NCBI GenBank assembly: GCA_027010005.1
Contig: JALVCM010000047.1
Coordinates: forward strand, 1 to 12,047
Reading direction: 5' to 3'
Length of the DNA: 12,047 bases
From: Thiohalobacter sp.
GTDB taxonomy: Bacteria; Pseudomonadota; Gammaproteobacteria; DSM-19610
The position numbers and the translations under genes were made by a program. This document shows positions 1-7,756 of the stretch, in pieces; positions within the stretch are counted from its first letter, which is position 1; each line of letters begins with the position of its first letter. The notes beneath the pieces were generated by a model, which worked only from the letters and a program-made list of their open reading frames with translations, was not told the DNA's origin and searched no databases.

Positions 1-70
1 CGAAGTGACGTGGCAATCTCTAACAGACTGATTCCATTGTATGAGATTGCCGTGCTTCGCTCGCAATGAC
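1..70 (-). repeat. Palindromic dispersed repeat, copy 1 (cut by window edge)
   Basis: This is an imperfect palindrome. The left arm (1-20) reads CGAAGTGACGTGGCAATCTC and the right arm (43-70) begins GAGATTGCC and ends in CTCGCAATGAC; the centre is about 22 bases. Its reverse complement aligns without gaps to 7538-7607, with 64 of 70 bases identical by hand count. In copy 2 the palindrome continues about 15 bases past the arm that here meets base 1, so this copy probably extends upstream of the window. It contains no ORF. REP/MITE-like palindromes with ATTGCGAGCGAAGC arms occur in many bacterial genomes; calling this one a non-autonomous mobile repeat is inference. Confidence 0.8.
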
Positions 71-90
71 AGGGTTCAAAATTGCGTGAA

Positions 91-119
91 TTGGCGCACC
101 GGCCGCAGGTGCCTATAAT
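91..119 (+). promoter_or_regulatory. Probable sigma70 promoter of cysE
   Basis: A -35 box TTGGCG (91-96) and a perfect -10 box TATAAT (114-119) are separated by the ideal 17 bases. Transcription would start near 126, leaving a leader of only about 22 bases before the cysE ATG. The promoter lies just after repeat copy 1, so cysE appears to have its own start signal and not to depend on genes upstream of the window. Confidence 0.7.
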
Positions 120-148
120 GGACCGCTGAATTTCAGGCCGGGTGACTT

Positions 149-994
149 ATGTGGGAGCGAATACGGGAAGACCTTGATTGCGTGTTTGATCGCGATCCGG
201 CTGCGCGTACCCGGTTTGAAGTAATTGTGACCTACCCGGGTTTTCACGCGGTACTGATGCACCGTCTTACGCATGTCCTGTGGAATAACGGCTTGCCCCT
301 GCTGGCCCGCATGCTCTCGAATTTCGCCCGCTGGCTGACCGGTATCGAGATACATCCCGGCGCGACCATCGGACGGCGTTTCTTCATTGATCACGGCATG
401 GGGGTTGTGATCGGTGAAACGGCCGAGATCGGTGACGATTGCACCCTCTACCACGGAGTCACGCTGGGCGGTACCAGCTGGGAGAAGGGTAAACGCCACC
501 CGACACTGGGTAACGATGTAGTAATTGGTGCCGGTGCCAAGGTACTGGGCCCCATCCATATCGGGGATGATGTGCGTATTGGTTCCAATGCGGTGGTCGT
601 CAAGGATGTCCACGAGGGTTCCACGGTGGTCGGTGTGCCGGGGCGCGTGGTCGGTGGCTCCCGCTCGGAGCAGCAAAAACGCCGCGAGGCCATTGCCCGG
701 AAAATGGGCTTTGATGCCTATGGCAGCACCCAGGACATGCCTGACCCGGTTGCCAATGCCATCAATAACATGCTCGATCATATCCATGTCATGGACAAGC
801 GCCTGGAGGATATGTGCCGCGGGTTGAAAAGCCTCGGTGCCGAGGTGGCGGACATGCACATGCCGGATCTGGGTTCCTGCGAGCTGGACAGCCAGGCGGC
901 CTGCACCACACCCCCCATAGAAACCGGTGATGACGAGCCGGAATCTGCCGAAGGTGAAAATGCCGGCAGCGGGGAAGACAGCAAGCCGGATTGA
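149..994 (+). CDS. cysE: Serine O-acetyltransferase, short form
   Basis: The enzyme transfers acetyl from acetyl-CoA to L-serine, giving O-acetylserine for cysteine synthesis in the cytoplasm. The protein has 281 residues. It lacks most of the long N-terminal helical domain of E. coli CysE and closely resembles the pseudomonad form that also sits before iscR. A short helical region (1-60) is followed by a left-handed beta-helix of hexapeptide repeats (about 65-170). The likely catalytic His82 is in DHGMG, and His117 in KRHPTL matches the cysteine/serine-binding His. The residue paired with the catalytic His is Glu67 (GIEIHP), where E. coli has Asp. The C-terminus is an acidic, low-complexity tail (about 258-281) ending KPD, without the terminal Ile that docks into cysteine synthase in E. 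coli. The ATG start fits the promoter, although the ribosome-binding site is weak. Its place before iscR links cysteine supply to sulfur use by the isc operon. Confidence 0.95.
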   Translation: MWERIREDLDCVFDRDPAARTRFEVIVTYPGFHAVLMHRLTHVLWNNGLPLLARMLSNFARWLTGIEIHPGATIGRRFFIDHGMGVVIGETAEIGDDCTLYHGVTLGGTSWEKGKRHPTLGNDVVIGAGAKVLGPIHIGDDVRIGSNAVVVKDVHEGSTVVGVPGRVVGGSRSEQQKRREAIARKMGFDAYGSTQDMPDPVANAINNMLDHIHVMDKRLEDMCRGLKSLGAEVADMHMPDLGSCELDSQAACTTPPIETGDDEPESAEGENAGSGEDSKPD

Positions 995-1140
995 CGCGAT
1001 CGATCAGCAGGAATAGCGCGCCGGGCCGGGCGATTGCTCACGTTGCGCCGCTCGAAAGCCGGTGTTCCAGGGGGGGATGTCTCTGTACATCAATGCCTTG
1101 TCTCCCGGCCCCGTCAACCCCTGTTTCCGGCAGGTTGGTA

Positions 1141-1165
1141 ATTCTTGACTGTTTTACTCAGTTAT
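1141..1165 (+). promoter_or_regulatory. IscR Type 1 operator upstream of iscR
   Basis: This 25-base stretch matches the published E. coli Type 1 consensus for cluster-bound IscR at about 22 of 25 positions by my alignment. It has the GACT half (1147-1150), a T-rich centre, the half-site ACTC (AGTC in the consensus) and a terminal TAT. TTGACT (1145-1150), embedded in it, is the best -35 candidate; no convincing -10 box lies at the right spacing, so the promoter itself is not placed. The site is 45 bases before the iscR ATG, as expected for autorepression by [2Fe-2S]-IscR. No second site was found. Confidence 0.7.
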
Positions 1166-1210
1166 GGCACTTTAGCAAGGTTTTCCAAGGCTTGAATCGA
1201 GGCAGTCGGC

Positions 1211-1699
1211 ATGAAATTGACCAGCAAGGGGCGCTACGCCGTAACGGCAATGTTGGATCTGGCGCTGCACGCGAACCAGGGACCGGTCACACTGTCGGCG
1301 ATTTCCGAACGCCAGGGCATTTCGCTCTCGTACCTGGAACAGCTTTTTACCCGCCTGCGCCGTAACGGACTGGTATCCAGTACCCGTGGTCCCGGCGGTG
1401 GTTACCTGCTGAGCGGGGATGCGGCTGACATTGCAGTTGCCGATGTGGTCGCTGCTGTCGATGAAAGCGTCAATGCAACGCGCTGCGGTGGCCATGAAAA
1501 CTGCCAGGATGGGCAGCGTTGCCTGACCCATGACCTGTGGACTGAACTCAGTGAGCAGATTTTTACCTTCCTGAGCGGTATTTCACTGGCACAACTGGTT
1601 GAGCAGGGTGCTTCGGCTGATGCAGACGAAGCGTCGGACGCAAAGCAGGAACTGACGGTTGATATTTCGCCCGCAGACCGGACTGTGGAGTCGCTCTGA
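1211..1699 (+). CDS. iscR: Iron-sulfur cluster regulator IscR
   Basis: IscR is an Rrf2-family DNA-binding repressor that senses [2Fe-2S] status and controls the isc operon. It has 162 residues, the same length as E. coli IscR, and is nearly colinear with it. The N-terminal winged helix-turn-helix (about 1-80) includes [11 protein letters not shown] as the recognition region and RGPGGGYLL as the wing. The cluster ligands are all present: Cys92, Cys98, Cys104 and His107 in the C-x5-C-x5-C-x2-H pattern. The C-terminal 30 residues are acidic and variable, as in other IscR proteins. It is the first gene of the operon, preceded by a matching Type 1 operator, so it is most likely an autorepressor that relieves repression under iron starvation or oxidative stress. 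Confidence 0.97.
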   Translation: MKLTSKGRYAVTAMLDLALHANQGPVTLSAISERQGISLSYLEQLFTRLRRNGLVSSTRGPGGGYLLSGDAADIAVADVVAAVDESVNATRCGGHENCQDGQRCLTHDLWTELSEQIFTFLSGISLAQLVEQGASADADEASDAKQELTVDISPADRTVESL

Positions 1700-1718
1700 G
1701 GCGGACGGGACGGCTGGT

Positions 1719-2867
1719 ATGAAATGCTATCTCGATTACAACGCCACGACCCCTCTTGCCGGACCGGTACGGGATGCCATGCTGGCCTGTATGGACGGGT
1801 TACCGGGTAATCCCTCCAGTACGCACCAGTTTGGACGCATGCGCCGGGCAATGATCGATGCGGCACGTGAACAGGTAGCACAACTGGTGGGTGCTCAGCC
1901 CTCCCAGGTGATTTTTACCAGTGGCGGTACCGAGGCCAATAATCTTGCCCTGCATGCTGTAACGGCCGGGCAGGCAGCAGGACGCGTAGCGGTCAGTTCG
2001 GTGGAGCACCCGTCAGTGCTTGAAACGGCACAACACCTGGCGGATACCGGCTGGCAGATTGACCTGCTGGGTGTGGACACACAGTGCCGGGTGACTGAAG
2101 AGGCACTGCAGCAGCATATTACGATGGACACCCGGCTGGTGTCGGTGATGATGGCGAATAACGAAACCGGTGCCATCCAGAATATTGCATCGATTGCAGA
2201 GTATGCGCACAAGGCCGGAGCGGTTATGCATACCGATGCGGTCCAGGCAGTTGGCCGGCTGGCAGTGAATTTTGCCGATAGTGGTGCGCAACTGATGAGC
2301 CTGTCATCGCACAAAATTTATGGGCCGCAAGGCATTGGCGCCCTGGTGTTCGACAAGGCACTGGAGCTGACACCGCTTCTGTATGGTGGCGGTCAGGAGC
2401 GTGGTTACCGCGCCGGAACAGAAAATGTGGCCGGCATCGTCGGCTTTGGTGTGGCGGCGGAGCTGGCATTACAGCAGCAGGTGTCGGACTACGAACGCCT
2501 GCGCGACCTGCGCGAGGTACTGGAAGCCGGCCTGGCACGCTACCCGCAGATCACGGTGTTTGCGCAACAGGCAGACCGTTTGCCCAATACAGTACAGCTG
2601 GCGGTCAGAGGTATCGATGGCGAGACACTGTTGATGCAGCTTGACCGTGCCGGTATTGCTGTCTCGAGCGGTTCGGCCTGTTCGAGCGGCAAGAATGAAC
2701 CCAGCCATGTGCTGCTGGCCATGGGTGTTGAACCGGCAGTTGCACGCGGCGCCATTCGTATCAGCCTGGGGCGTGAGACCACGCGGCAGGATATCGATGC
2801 AGTGTTGAACCAGATCGGGCAACAGCTGCAATGGATTCAGAAGGCCGGGCAAGCTGCCGGCTGGTGA
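1719..2867 (+). CDS. Second cysteine desulfurase, NifS-like (group I)
   Basis: This is a PLP-dependent fold-type I enzyme expected to convert L-cysteine to alanine and an enzyme persulfide. It has 382 residues from the ATG at 1719. That start gives MKCYLDYNATTPL, the standard N-terminus of the family; the upstream in-frame ATG at 1659 would overlap iscR by 41 bases and add 20 residues unlike the family. Visible are His97 (VEHPS), Asp173 and Gln176 (TDAVQ), the PLP lysine Lys199 (SSHKIYGP) and the sulfur-carrying Cys321 in SSGSACSSG, the long-loop signature of group I enzymes. It is clearly diverged from the IscS encoded next, so it is not a recent duplicate: it lacks the [10 protein letters not shown]-terminus by which IscS binds IscU. 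It sits 19 bases after iscR and 37 before iscS, hence in the same operon. Its sulfur acceptor is unknown. Confidence 0.92.
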   Translation: MKCYLDYNATTPLAGPVRDAMLACMDGLPGNPSSTHQFGRMRRAMIDAAREQVAQLVGAQPSQVIFTSGGTEANNLALHAVTAGQAAGRVAVSSVEHPSVLETAQHLADTGWQIDLLGVDTQCRVTEEALQQHITMDTRLVSVMMANNETGAIQNIASIAEYAHKAGAVMHTDAVQAVGRLAVNFADSGAQLMSLSSHKIYGPQGIGALVFDKALELTPLLYGGGQERGYRAGTENVAGIVGFGVAAELALQQQVSDYERLRDLREVLEAGLARYPQITVFAQQADRLPNTVQLAVRGIDGETLLMQLDRAGIAVSSGSACSSGKNEPSHVLLAMGVEPAVARGAIRISLGRETTRQDIDAVLNQIGQQLQWIQKAGQAAGW

Positions 2868-2904
2868 GCCACAAAACAGAACTCTATTTCAGGTGTAGGA
2901 ACTT

Positions 2905-4125
2905 ATGACTGTAAAAACGCCAATCTATCTCGATTACTCCGCGACCACGCCGGTAGACCCGCGCGTTGCAGAAAAGATGTGCAGCTACCTGACGCCGGAC
3001 GGCAAGTTCGGTAACCCGGCTTCGCGCTCCCACAGTTTTGGCTGGGAGGCCGACGAGGCGGTCGAGGAAGCACGCCGTAACGTGGCTGCACTGGTAAATG
3101 CCGATCCAAAAGAAATTATCTGGACCAGTGGTGCCACCGAGTCAGACAACCTGGCGATCAAGGGTGCGGCACATTTCTATGCCAAGAAGGGCAAGCACAT
3201 CGTTACCGTCAAGACCGAACACAAGGCGGTGCTGGACAGTTGTCGCCAGCTGGAGCGCGAAGGTTATGAGGTCACCTACCTGGACCCGCAGACCAACGGT
3301 CTGCTGGACCTGGACAAGTTAAAGGCTGCGCTGCGTGAAGATACTACCCTGGTCAGCGTTATGCACGTGAATAACGAGATCGGTGTTATCCAGGATATTG
3401 CTGCTATTGGTGAAATCTGTCGTGAGCGCAAGATCGTGTTCCACGTGGATGCGGCGCAGAGCGCCGGCAAGGTGGATATCGATCTGCAGAAAATGAAAGT
3501 GGATCTAATGTCCTTCTCGGCCCACAAGATTTACGGCCCCAAGGGCATGGGTGCCCTGTTTGTGCGTCGCAAACCCCGCGTACGTCTGGAAGCGCAGATG
3601 CACGGTGGTGGTCACGAACGCGGTATGCGTTCCGGGACCCTGCCGGTCCACCAGATTGTTGGTATGGGTGAAGCCTTCCGTATTGCGAAGGAAGAAATGG
3701 CCGCAGAAAATGCACACCTGGCCAGACTGCGTGACCGCCTCTACCAGGGCTTCCAGGATATCGAGGAAGTCTATGTCAACGGTGATATGGACCAGCGTAT
3801 CCCGGGCAACCTCAATATCAGTTTCAACTTCGTGGAAGGTGAGAGCCTGATTATGGCGCTCAAGGACCTGGCGGTGTCGTCCGGGTCGGCCTGTACCAGC
3901 GCCAGCCTGGAACCGTCCTATGTGTTGCGTGCAATCGGTCGTAACGACGAACTGGCACACAGCTCCATTCGTTTTACTATCGGCCGTTTTACGACCGAAG
4001 AAGAAATCGATTACACCATCAAACTGGTGCATGAAAAGATCGGCAAGTTGCGTGACCTTTCGCCACTCTGGGAAATGTACAAGGATGGCATCGACCTGGA
4101 TTCCGTCCAGTGGGCCGCGCACTGA
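2905..4125 (+). CDS. iscS: Cysteine desulfurase IscS
   Basis: IscS is the main housekeeping sulfur donor, passing persulfide sulfur from cysteine to IscU and, in other bacteria, to tRNA-thiolation and cofactor enzymes. It has 406 residues, against 404 in E. coli, and is colinear throughout with high identity. Key residues are His106 (KTEHKAVLD), PLP-binding Lys208 ([10 protein letters not shown]) and catalytic Cys330 in [17 protein letters not shown]. The C-terminal segment [19 protein letters not shown] (386-404), which forms part of the IscU-binding face in E. coli IscS, is fully kept. A good ribosome-binding site (TAGGAA) stands just before the ATG. Directly downstream, where iscU normally lies, comes iscA. 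Confidence 0.97.
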   Translation: MTVKTPIYLDYSATTPVDPRVAEKMCSYLTPDGKFGNPASRSHSFGWEADEAVEEARRNVAALVNADPKEIIWTSGATESDNLAIKGAAHFYAKKGKHIVTVKTEHKAVLDSCRQLEREGYEVTYLDPQTNGLLDLDKLKAALREDTTLVSVMHVNNEIGVIQDIAAIGEICRERKIVFHVDAAQSAGKVDIDLQKMKVDLMSFSAHKIYGPKGMGALFVRRKPRVRLEAQMHGGGHERGMRSGTLPVHQIVGMGEAFRIAKEEMAAENAHLARLRDRLYQGFQDIEEVYVNGDMDQRIPGNLNISFNFVEGESLIMALKDLAVSSGSACTSASLEPSYVLRAIGRNDELAHSSIRFTIGRFTTEEEIDYTIKLVHEKIGKLRDLSPLWEMYKDGIDLDSVQWAAH

Positions 4126-4138
4126 GGAGTGATGCAAC

Positions 4139-4462
4139 ATGGCGATTACCCTGACAGAAGCTGCTGCGGAACGCGTCAAGATGTTTCTTGAACAGCGGGG
4201 CAAGGGCGTGGGCCTGCGCCTTGGCGTGCGTACCTCCGGTTGTTCCGGCATGGCCTACGTGCTGGAGTTCGTGGACGAGATCGAGGATACGGATACCGTG
4301 TTCGAGGATCATGGCGTAAAGATTATCGTTGATCCCAAGAGCCTGCTGTATATCGACGGTACTGAACTCGATTTCGGCAAGGAAGGCCTCAACGAAGGTT
4401 TCAAATTCAACAACCCGAATGTCAAGGACGAATGCGGTTGTGGCGAAAGCTTCACCATCTAG
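4139..4462 (+). CDS. iscA: Iron-sulfur assembly protein IscA
   Basis: IscA is an A-type carrier that binds iron or Fe-S clusters and delivers them to apoproteins, particularly 4Fe-4S targets. It has 107 residues, the same length as E. coli IscA, with very similar sequence. The three conserved cysteines are present: one in [10 protein letters not shown] and two in the C-terminal DECGCGESF. It starts 13 bases after the iscS stop, and its GAGGAG ribosome-binding site overlaps that stop (from 4124), so the two are tightly coupled. IscA is not a sequence relative of IscU and cannot be mistaken for it: IscU's own LPPVK chaperone motif is absent. Confidence 0.97.
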   Translation: MAITLTEAAAERVKMFLEQRGKGVGLRLGVRTSGCSGMAYVLEFVDEIEDTDTVFEDHGVKIIVDPKSLLYIDGTELDFGKEGLNEGFKFNNPNVKDECGCGESFTI

Positions 4463-4483
4463 CCTGGTGGCGGGGTATCTTCC

Positions 4484-5032
4484 ATGTCGTCTGTGCTGAC
4501 GCAGAATTTTTTCGAACTGTTCTCCCTGCCGCAGCAGTATGCCCTGGACCGGGCCGCACTGGATGCGCACTACCGGGATTTACAACGCAGCGTGCATCCT
4601 GACCGGTTTGCCAGTGCCGGCGAGCAGGAACGTCGCATCGCCATGCAGCATGCGACACATATCAATGAAGGTTACCAGACGCTGAAAAGCCCGTTGAAGC
4701 GAGCCCGTTACCTGCTGGAGCTGCGCGGGCGTACGATGAACGACCAGCAGACCATGCAGGCCGATCCGGCTTTTCTCATGCAGCAGATGGAACTGCGTGA
4801 GCGGCTGGGGGAAATCCATGCGGCGGATGATCCGCTGGATGCACTCGACGCGCTGGCCAGAGAGATCGCCACCCTGTATAAAGCGCTGGAAAGCGAACTG
4901 GCACAGGTGCTCGATGCCGATGACGGCGATATCGAGCAGGCTGTTGCGCTGGTTCAGAAAATGCAGTTTTTTACCCGCCTGCAGAACGAGGTGCAGGAGC
5001 TGGAAGCTGATCTCGAAGACGAATTACTCTGA
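4484..5032 (+). CDS. hscB: Fe-S cluster co-chaperone HscB
   Basis: HscB is a J-domain protein that brings IscU to HscA and stimulates HscA ATPase. It has 182 residues; E. coli HscB has 171. The J-domain is at about 8-75, with the HPD tripeptide that contacts HscA at 38-40. The C-terminal three-helix bundle (about 90-180) includes FLMQQMELRE (97-106), matching the E. coli FLMEQLELRE segment that forms the IscU-binding surface. A few extra N-terminal residues (MSSVLTQN) suggest the start could be slightly off, but a G-rich region precedes this ATG. It begins 21 bases after iscA and ends 3 bases before hscA. Confidence 0.95.
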   Translation: MSSVLTQNFFELFSLPQQYALDRAALDAHYRDLQRSVHPDRFASAGEQERRIAMQHATHINEGYQTLKSPLKRARYLLELRGRTMNDQQTMQADPAFLMQQMELRERLGEIHAADDPLDALDALAREIATLYKALESELAQVLDADDGDIEQAVALVQKMQFFTRLQNEVQELEADLEDELL

Positions 5033-5035
5033 CTT

Positions 5036-6910
5036 ATGGCATTACTGACGATTTCCGAACCCGGCCAGTCGACTGCACCACACCAGCACCGGCTGGCGGC
5101 GGGTATCGACCTTGGCACCACCAACTCGCTGGTTGCCAGTGTACGGAATGGTGTGGCCGAAACATTGCCGGACGCCGAGGGTCGTCACCGCTTGCCTTCT
5201 GTCGTGCATTACCGTGAAGACGGCAGTGTCGATGTCGGGCTGGCCGCGCGCGAGCAGGCGGCGGAAGACCCGCTGAATACCATCATTTCCGTGAAGCGTT
5301 TCATGGGGCGCGGGGTGGACGATATCAAACGCCTCGGTACCGAACTGCCCTATGAATTTGTCGCTGCAGAATCCGGTATGCCACTGATACGCACCGTGGC
5401 GGGCGACAAGAGTCCGGTGCAGGTGTCGGCCGAAATTCTCAGGGCGCTACGTGAACGCGCCGAGTCGACACTGGGTGGTGAACTGACCGGTGTGGTGATT
5501 ACCGTGCCGGCCTATTTTGACGATGCCCAGCGCCAGGCGACCCGCGATGCCGGCAAGCTGGCTGGCCTTAATGTCATGCGCCTGCTCAATGAACCGACCG
5601 CGGCTGCCGTGGCCTATGGCCTGGACAAGGACTCGGATGGTGTCATCGTGGTCTATGACCTGGGCGGCGGTACCTTCGATGTATCGATACTGCGCCTCAA
5701 CCAGGGCGTATTCGAGGTGCTGGCCACGGCCGGTGACAGTGCACTGGGCGGTGATGACATGGACCGTCTGATTGCCGAGTGGCTGATGCAGCAGGCCGGT
5801 ATCCACGGCAGTCCGGACCATGCCCTGCAGCGGCGACTGTTGCAGGAGGCCTGTCGCGCCAAGGAAGCCCTGACGGAAACGGAACAGACTCACATTGAAC
5901 TGAAGCTCGATGACGGCAGTCGCTGGGAAGGTGAACTGACGCGTGTGCAGCTGGATGACATTATCGAACCATTGGTCAAAAAAACCCTGGCACCCTGCCG
6001 CCGCGCGCTGCGCGATGCCGGTATCGATCGTGAGGAGATCGCCGAGGTGGTGATGGTAGGCGGTTCTACCCGGGTGCCAAAAGTTCGTTCCAGCGTGGGC
6101 ACATTTTTTGAGCGCGAACCGCTGGTGGATATCGATCCCGACAAGGTGGTTGCCGTTGGGGCGGCCATCCAGGCCGATATCCTGGCCGGCAACAAGCCGG
6201 ATGATGAAATGCTGTTGCTCGATGTCATTCCGCTGTCACTGGGTATCGAAACCATGGGTGGGTTGACGGAAAAGATCATTCCACGCAATACGACCATCCC
6301 GGTGACGCGGGGCCAGGAATTTACCACCTTCAAGGATGGCCAGACGGCCATGGCATTGCACGTGGTGCAGGGTGAACGCGAACTGGTCGAGGACTGCCGT
6401 TCGCTGGCACGATTCGAATTGCGCGATATTCCCCCCATGGCGGCAGGTGCGGCACGCATCCTGGTCAGTTTCCAGGTCGATGCCGACGGGCTGGTGAGCG
6501 TCACTGCGCGCGAGGAAACCAGTGGTGTGCAGGCGCATATCGAGGTCAAACCGTCCTACGGGCTGACGGACACCGAAGTGGAAACCATGTTGCGCGACTC
6601 CATGGAGCACGCGAAGGATGATATGGAAGCACGGCGCCTGCGCGAACAGCAGGTGGAAGCTGACCGGGTACTGGAAGCGATCCATGCGGCACTGACGGCC
6701 GATGGTGATGAATTCCTCGATGACGTTGAGCGGGCAAAGATTGATGCAGCCGTCGAGGCGTTACGCGATGCGCGCAATGGCGACGATCACCGTGCCATCA
6801 AACAGGCCATCGAAAATCTCGAGGCCGCGAGCAGTGTCTATGTGGATCGCCGTATGAATGCCAATATCCGCAAGGCCATGACCGGCCACGCTGTCGACGA
6901 ATTCAAATAG
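5036..6910 (+). CDS. hscA: Fe-S cluster assembly chaperone HscA (Hsp70 family)
   Basis: HscA is a specialised Hsp70 that, with HscB, binds the LPPVK motif of IscU and helps release or transfer its cluster. It has 624 residues against 616 in E. coli, with an almost identical N-terminus ([10 protein letters not shown]). The nucleotide-binding domain (about 20-390) shows GIDLGTTNS (23-31), [10 protein letters not shown] (206-215) and [10 protein letters not shown] (339-348). The substrate-binding domain follows (about 391-520), and then a helical lid ending GHAVDEFK. Its ATG lies 3 bases after the hscB stop, indicating translational coupling. The gene is intact, although its usual client IscU is not encoded in this operon. 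Confidence 0.97.
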   Translation: MALLTISEPGQSTAPHQHRLAAGIDLGTTNSLVASVRNGVAETLPDAEGRHRLPSVVHYREDGSVDVGLAAREQAAEDPLNTIISVKRFMGRGVDDIKRLGTELPYEFVAAESGMPLIRTVAGDKSPVQVSAEILRALRERAESTLGGELTGVVITVPAYFDDAQRQATRDAGKLAGLNVMRLLNEPTAAAVAYGLDKDSDGVIVVYDLGGGTFDVSILRLNQGVFEVLATAGDSALGGDDMDRLIAEWLMQQAGIHGSPDHALQRRLLQEACRAKEALTETEQTHIELKLDDGSRWEGELTRVQLDDIIEPLVKKTLAPCRRALRDAGIDREEIAEVVMVGGSTRVPKVRSSVGTFFEREPLVDIDPDKVVAVGAAIQADILAGNKPDDEMLLLDVIPLSLGIETMGGLTEKIIPRNTTIPVTRGQEFTTFKDGQTAMALHVVQGERELVEDCRSLARFELRDIPPMAAGAARILVSFQVDADGLVSVTAREETSGVQAHIEVKPSYGLTDTEVETMLRDSMEHAKDDMEARRLREQQVEADRVLEAIHAALTADGDEFLDDVERAKIDAAVEALRDARNGDDHRAIKQAIENLEAASSVYVDRRMNANIRKAMTGHAVDEFK

Positions 6911-6921
6911 AGCGACGTACT

Positions 6922-7260
6922 ATGCCAAAGATCATTTTCCTGCCCCACGAAGAAATCTGCCCGGAAGGTGCGGTGATCGAAGCCGAGCCGGGTACCACCA
7001 TTTGTGATGCCGCGCTGGCCAACGGTATCGAGATCGAACATGCCTGTGAAAAATCCTGCGCCTGTACCACCTGTCACGTGTATGTCCGGGAAGGTTTCGA
7101 TTCGCTGGAAGAATCCGATGAAACGGAAGATGACCTGCTCGACAAGGCCTGGGGGCTTGAGCCTGACTCCCGTCTGAGTTGCCAGGCCAGGGTGGACGAT
7201 GAGGACCTGGTGGTGGAAATTCCCAAATACACCATCAACATGGTCAGTGAGAATCACTAG
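6922..7260 (+). CDS. fdx: [2Fe-2S] ferredoxin, isc type
   Basis: This is an adrenodoxin-type ferredoxin that supplies electrons for cluster building and sulfur reduction in the ISC system. It has 112 residues, close to E. coli Fdx at 111. The cluster ligands are Cys42, Cys48 and Cys51 in HACEKSCACTTC, and Cys87 in SRLSCQA; the further conserved Cys46 of this subfamily is also present. The acidic stretch EESDETEDD (63-71) is the expected partner-docking surface, and the C-terminal EIPKYTIN motif is kept. It starts 11 bases after hscA and ends 11 bases before iscX. Confidence 0.97.
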   Translation: MPKIIFLPHEEICPEGAVIEAEPGTTICDAALANGIEIEHACEKSCACTTCHVYVREGFDSLEESDETEDDLLDKAWGLEPDSRLSCQARVDDEDLVVEIPKYTINMVSENH

Positions 7261-7271
7261 AGGACGATGTT

Positions 7272-7472
7272 ATGGGACTGAAGTGGACCGATTCACTCGA
7301 TATTGCCATTGAGCTGGACGAAAAACACCCGGACGTGGACCCCGCGACGGTGCGTTTTACCGAGTTGCGCGAGTGGGTGGTCGGGCTGGATGAATTTGAC
7401 GACGATCCGGAACATTCCGGTGAAAAGATACTCGAAGCCATCCAGATGGCCTGGATCGAGGAGCGCGACTAG
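7272..7472 (+). CDS. iscX: Fe-S assembly protein IscX (YfhJ)
   Basis: IscX is a small acidic protein that binds IscS and iron and modulates the rate of cluster assembly. It has 66 residues, as in E. coli, with the family landmarks MGLKWTDS at the start, DPxTVRFT in the middle, and DEFDDDPEHSGEKILEAI followed by W and a charged end. The ribosome-binding site AGAGGA (7259-7264) overlaps the fdx stop. It is the last gene of the isc operon; in pseudomonads ndk usually follows, but here a spacer with a repeat does. Confidence 0.96.
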   Translation: MGLKWTDSLDIAIELDEKHPDVDPATVRFTELREWVVGLDEFDDDPEHSGEKILEAIQMAWIEERD

Positions 7473-7536
7473 CCGCGTTACCGGTCGCAGCGGGTCAGGG
7501 ATTGGCCAGTGTAACCTCTGGTTAATTCAGTATTTA

Positions 7537-7622
7537 CGTCATTGCGAGCGAAGCGCGGCAATCTCATGCAATGGAGTTAGTCTGTCGGAGATTGCCACGT
7601 CACTTCGTTTCTCGCAATGACG
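7537..7622 (+). repeat. Palindromic dispersed repeat, copy 2
   Basis: This imperfect palindrome is about 86 bases long. The left arm is CGTCATTGCGAG plus CGAAGCGCGGCAATCTC (7537-7565). The right arm runs from GAGATTGCC to CTCGCAATGACG (7588-7622), with a three-base interruption relative to the left arm, and the centre is about 22 bases. Bases 7538-7607 match the reverse complement of 1-70 at 64 of 70 positions. As RNA it would fold into a long hairpin just after iscX and could end or protect the 3' end of the isc transcript; no T-run follows, so it is not a standard intrinsic terminator. It codes for nothing. Confidence 0.85.
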
Positions 7623-7726
7623 GATTGATCTGAGATCTCAAAATATTCAAATTTATCATTTGGTTATATAAAAATAGCTGGGAGATCCCCGGTTATGCGC
7701 CGCAAATGGCCTGTGCCGATCCCCGA

Positions 7727-7756
7727 TTGCCTGTATGCCTTCGAAACAGGTACACT
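7727..7756 (+). promoter_or_regulatory. Possible sigma70 promoter for rlmN-pilW-rodZ-hisS
   Basis: TTGCCT (7727-7732) and TACACT (7751-7756), separated by 18 bases, each match the -35 and -10 consensus at 4 of 6 positions. The pair lies about 80 bases before the rlmN start, in the only sizeable gap upstream of the gene group. The match is moderate and other placements are possible. Confidence 0.4.

Noticed and set aside
113..859. Long minus-strand reading frame opposite cysE
   Set aside because: It lies wholly over the clearly coding cysE gene, has no family resemblance, and is the usual mirror of a GC-rich gene.
991..1365. Plus-strand reading frame spanning the cysE-iscR gap
   Set aside because: It overlaps iscR in another frame, runs through the IscR operator, and has no recognisable protein features.
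1659..1718. Extended start of the NifS-like gene inside iscR
   Set aside because: The 20 added residues do not look like the family, and the ATG at 1719 gives the standard MxxYLDYNATTP start just after the iscR stop.
3505..4251. 248-residue minus-strand reading frame opposite iscS and iscA
   Set aside because: It covers two well-recognised plus-strand genes and resembles nothing; it is a shadow, not a replacement for iscU.
7500..7530. Possible intrinsic terminator after iscX (CCAG...CTGG)
   Set aside because: The stem is only about four base pairs and no T-run follows.
1..7622. Composite transposon or genomic island carrying cysE-isc
   Set aside because: There is no transposase or integrase, the genes are housekeeping, and they sit in the expected chromosomal order; the repeats alone do not show mobility.
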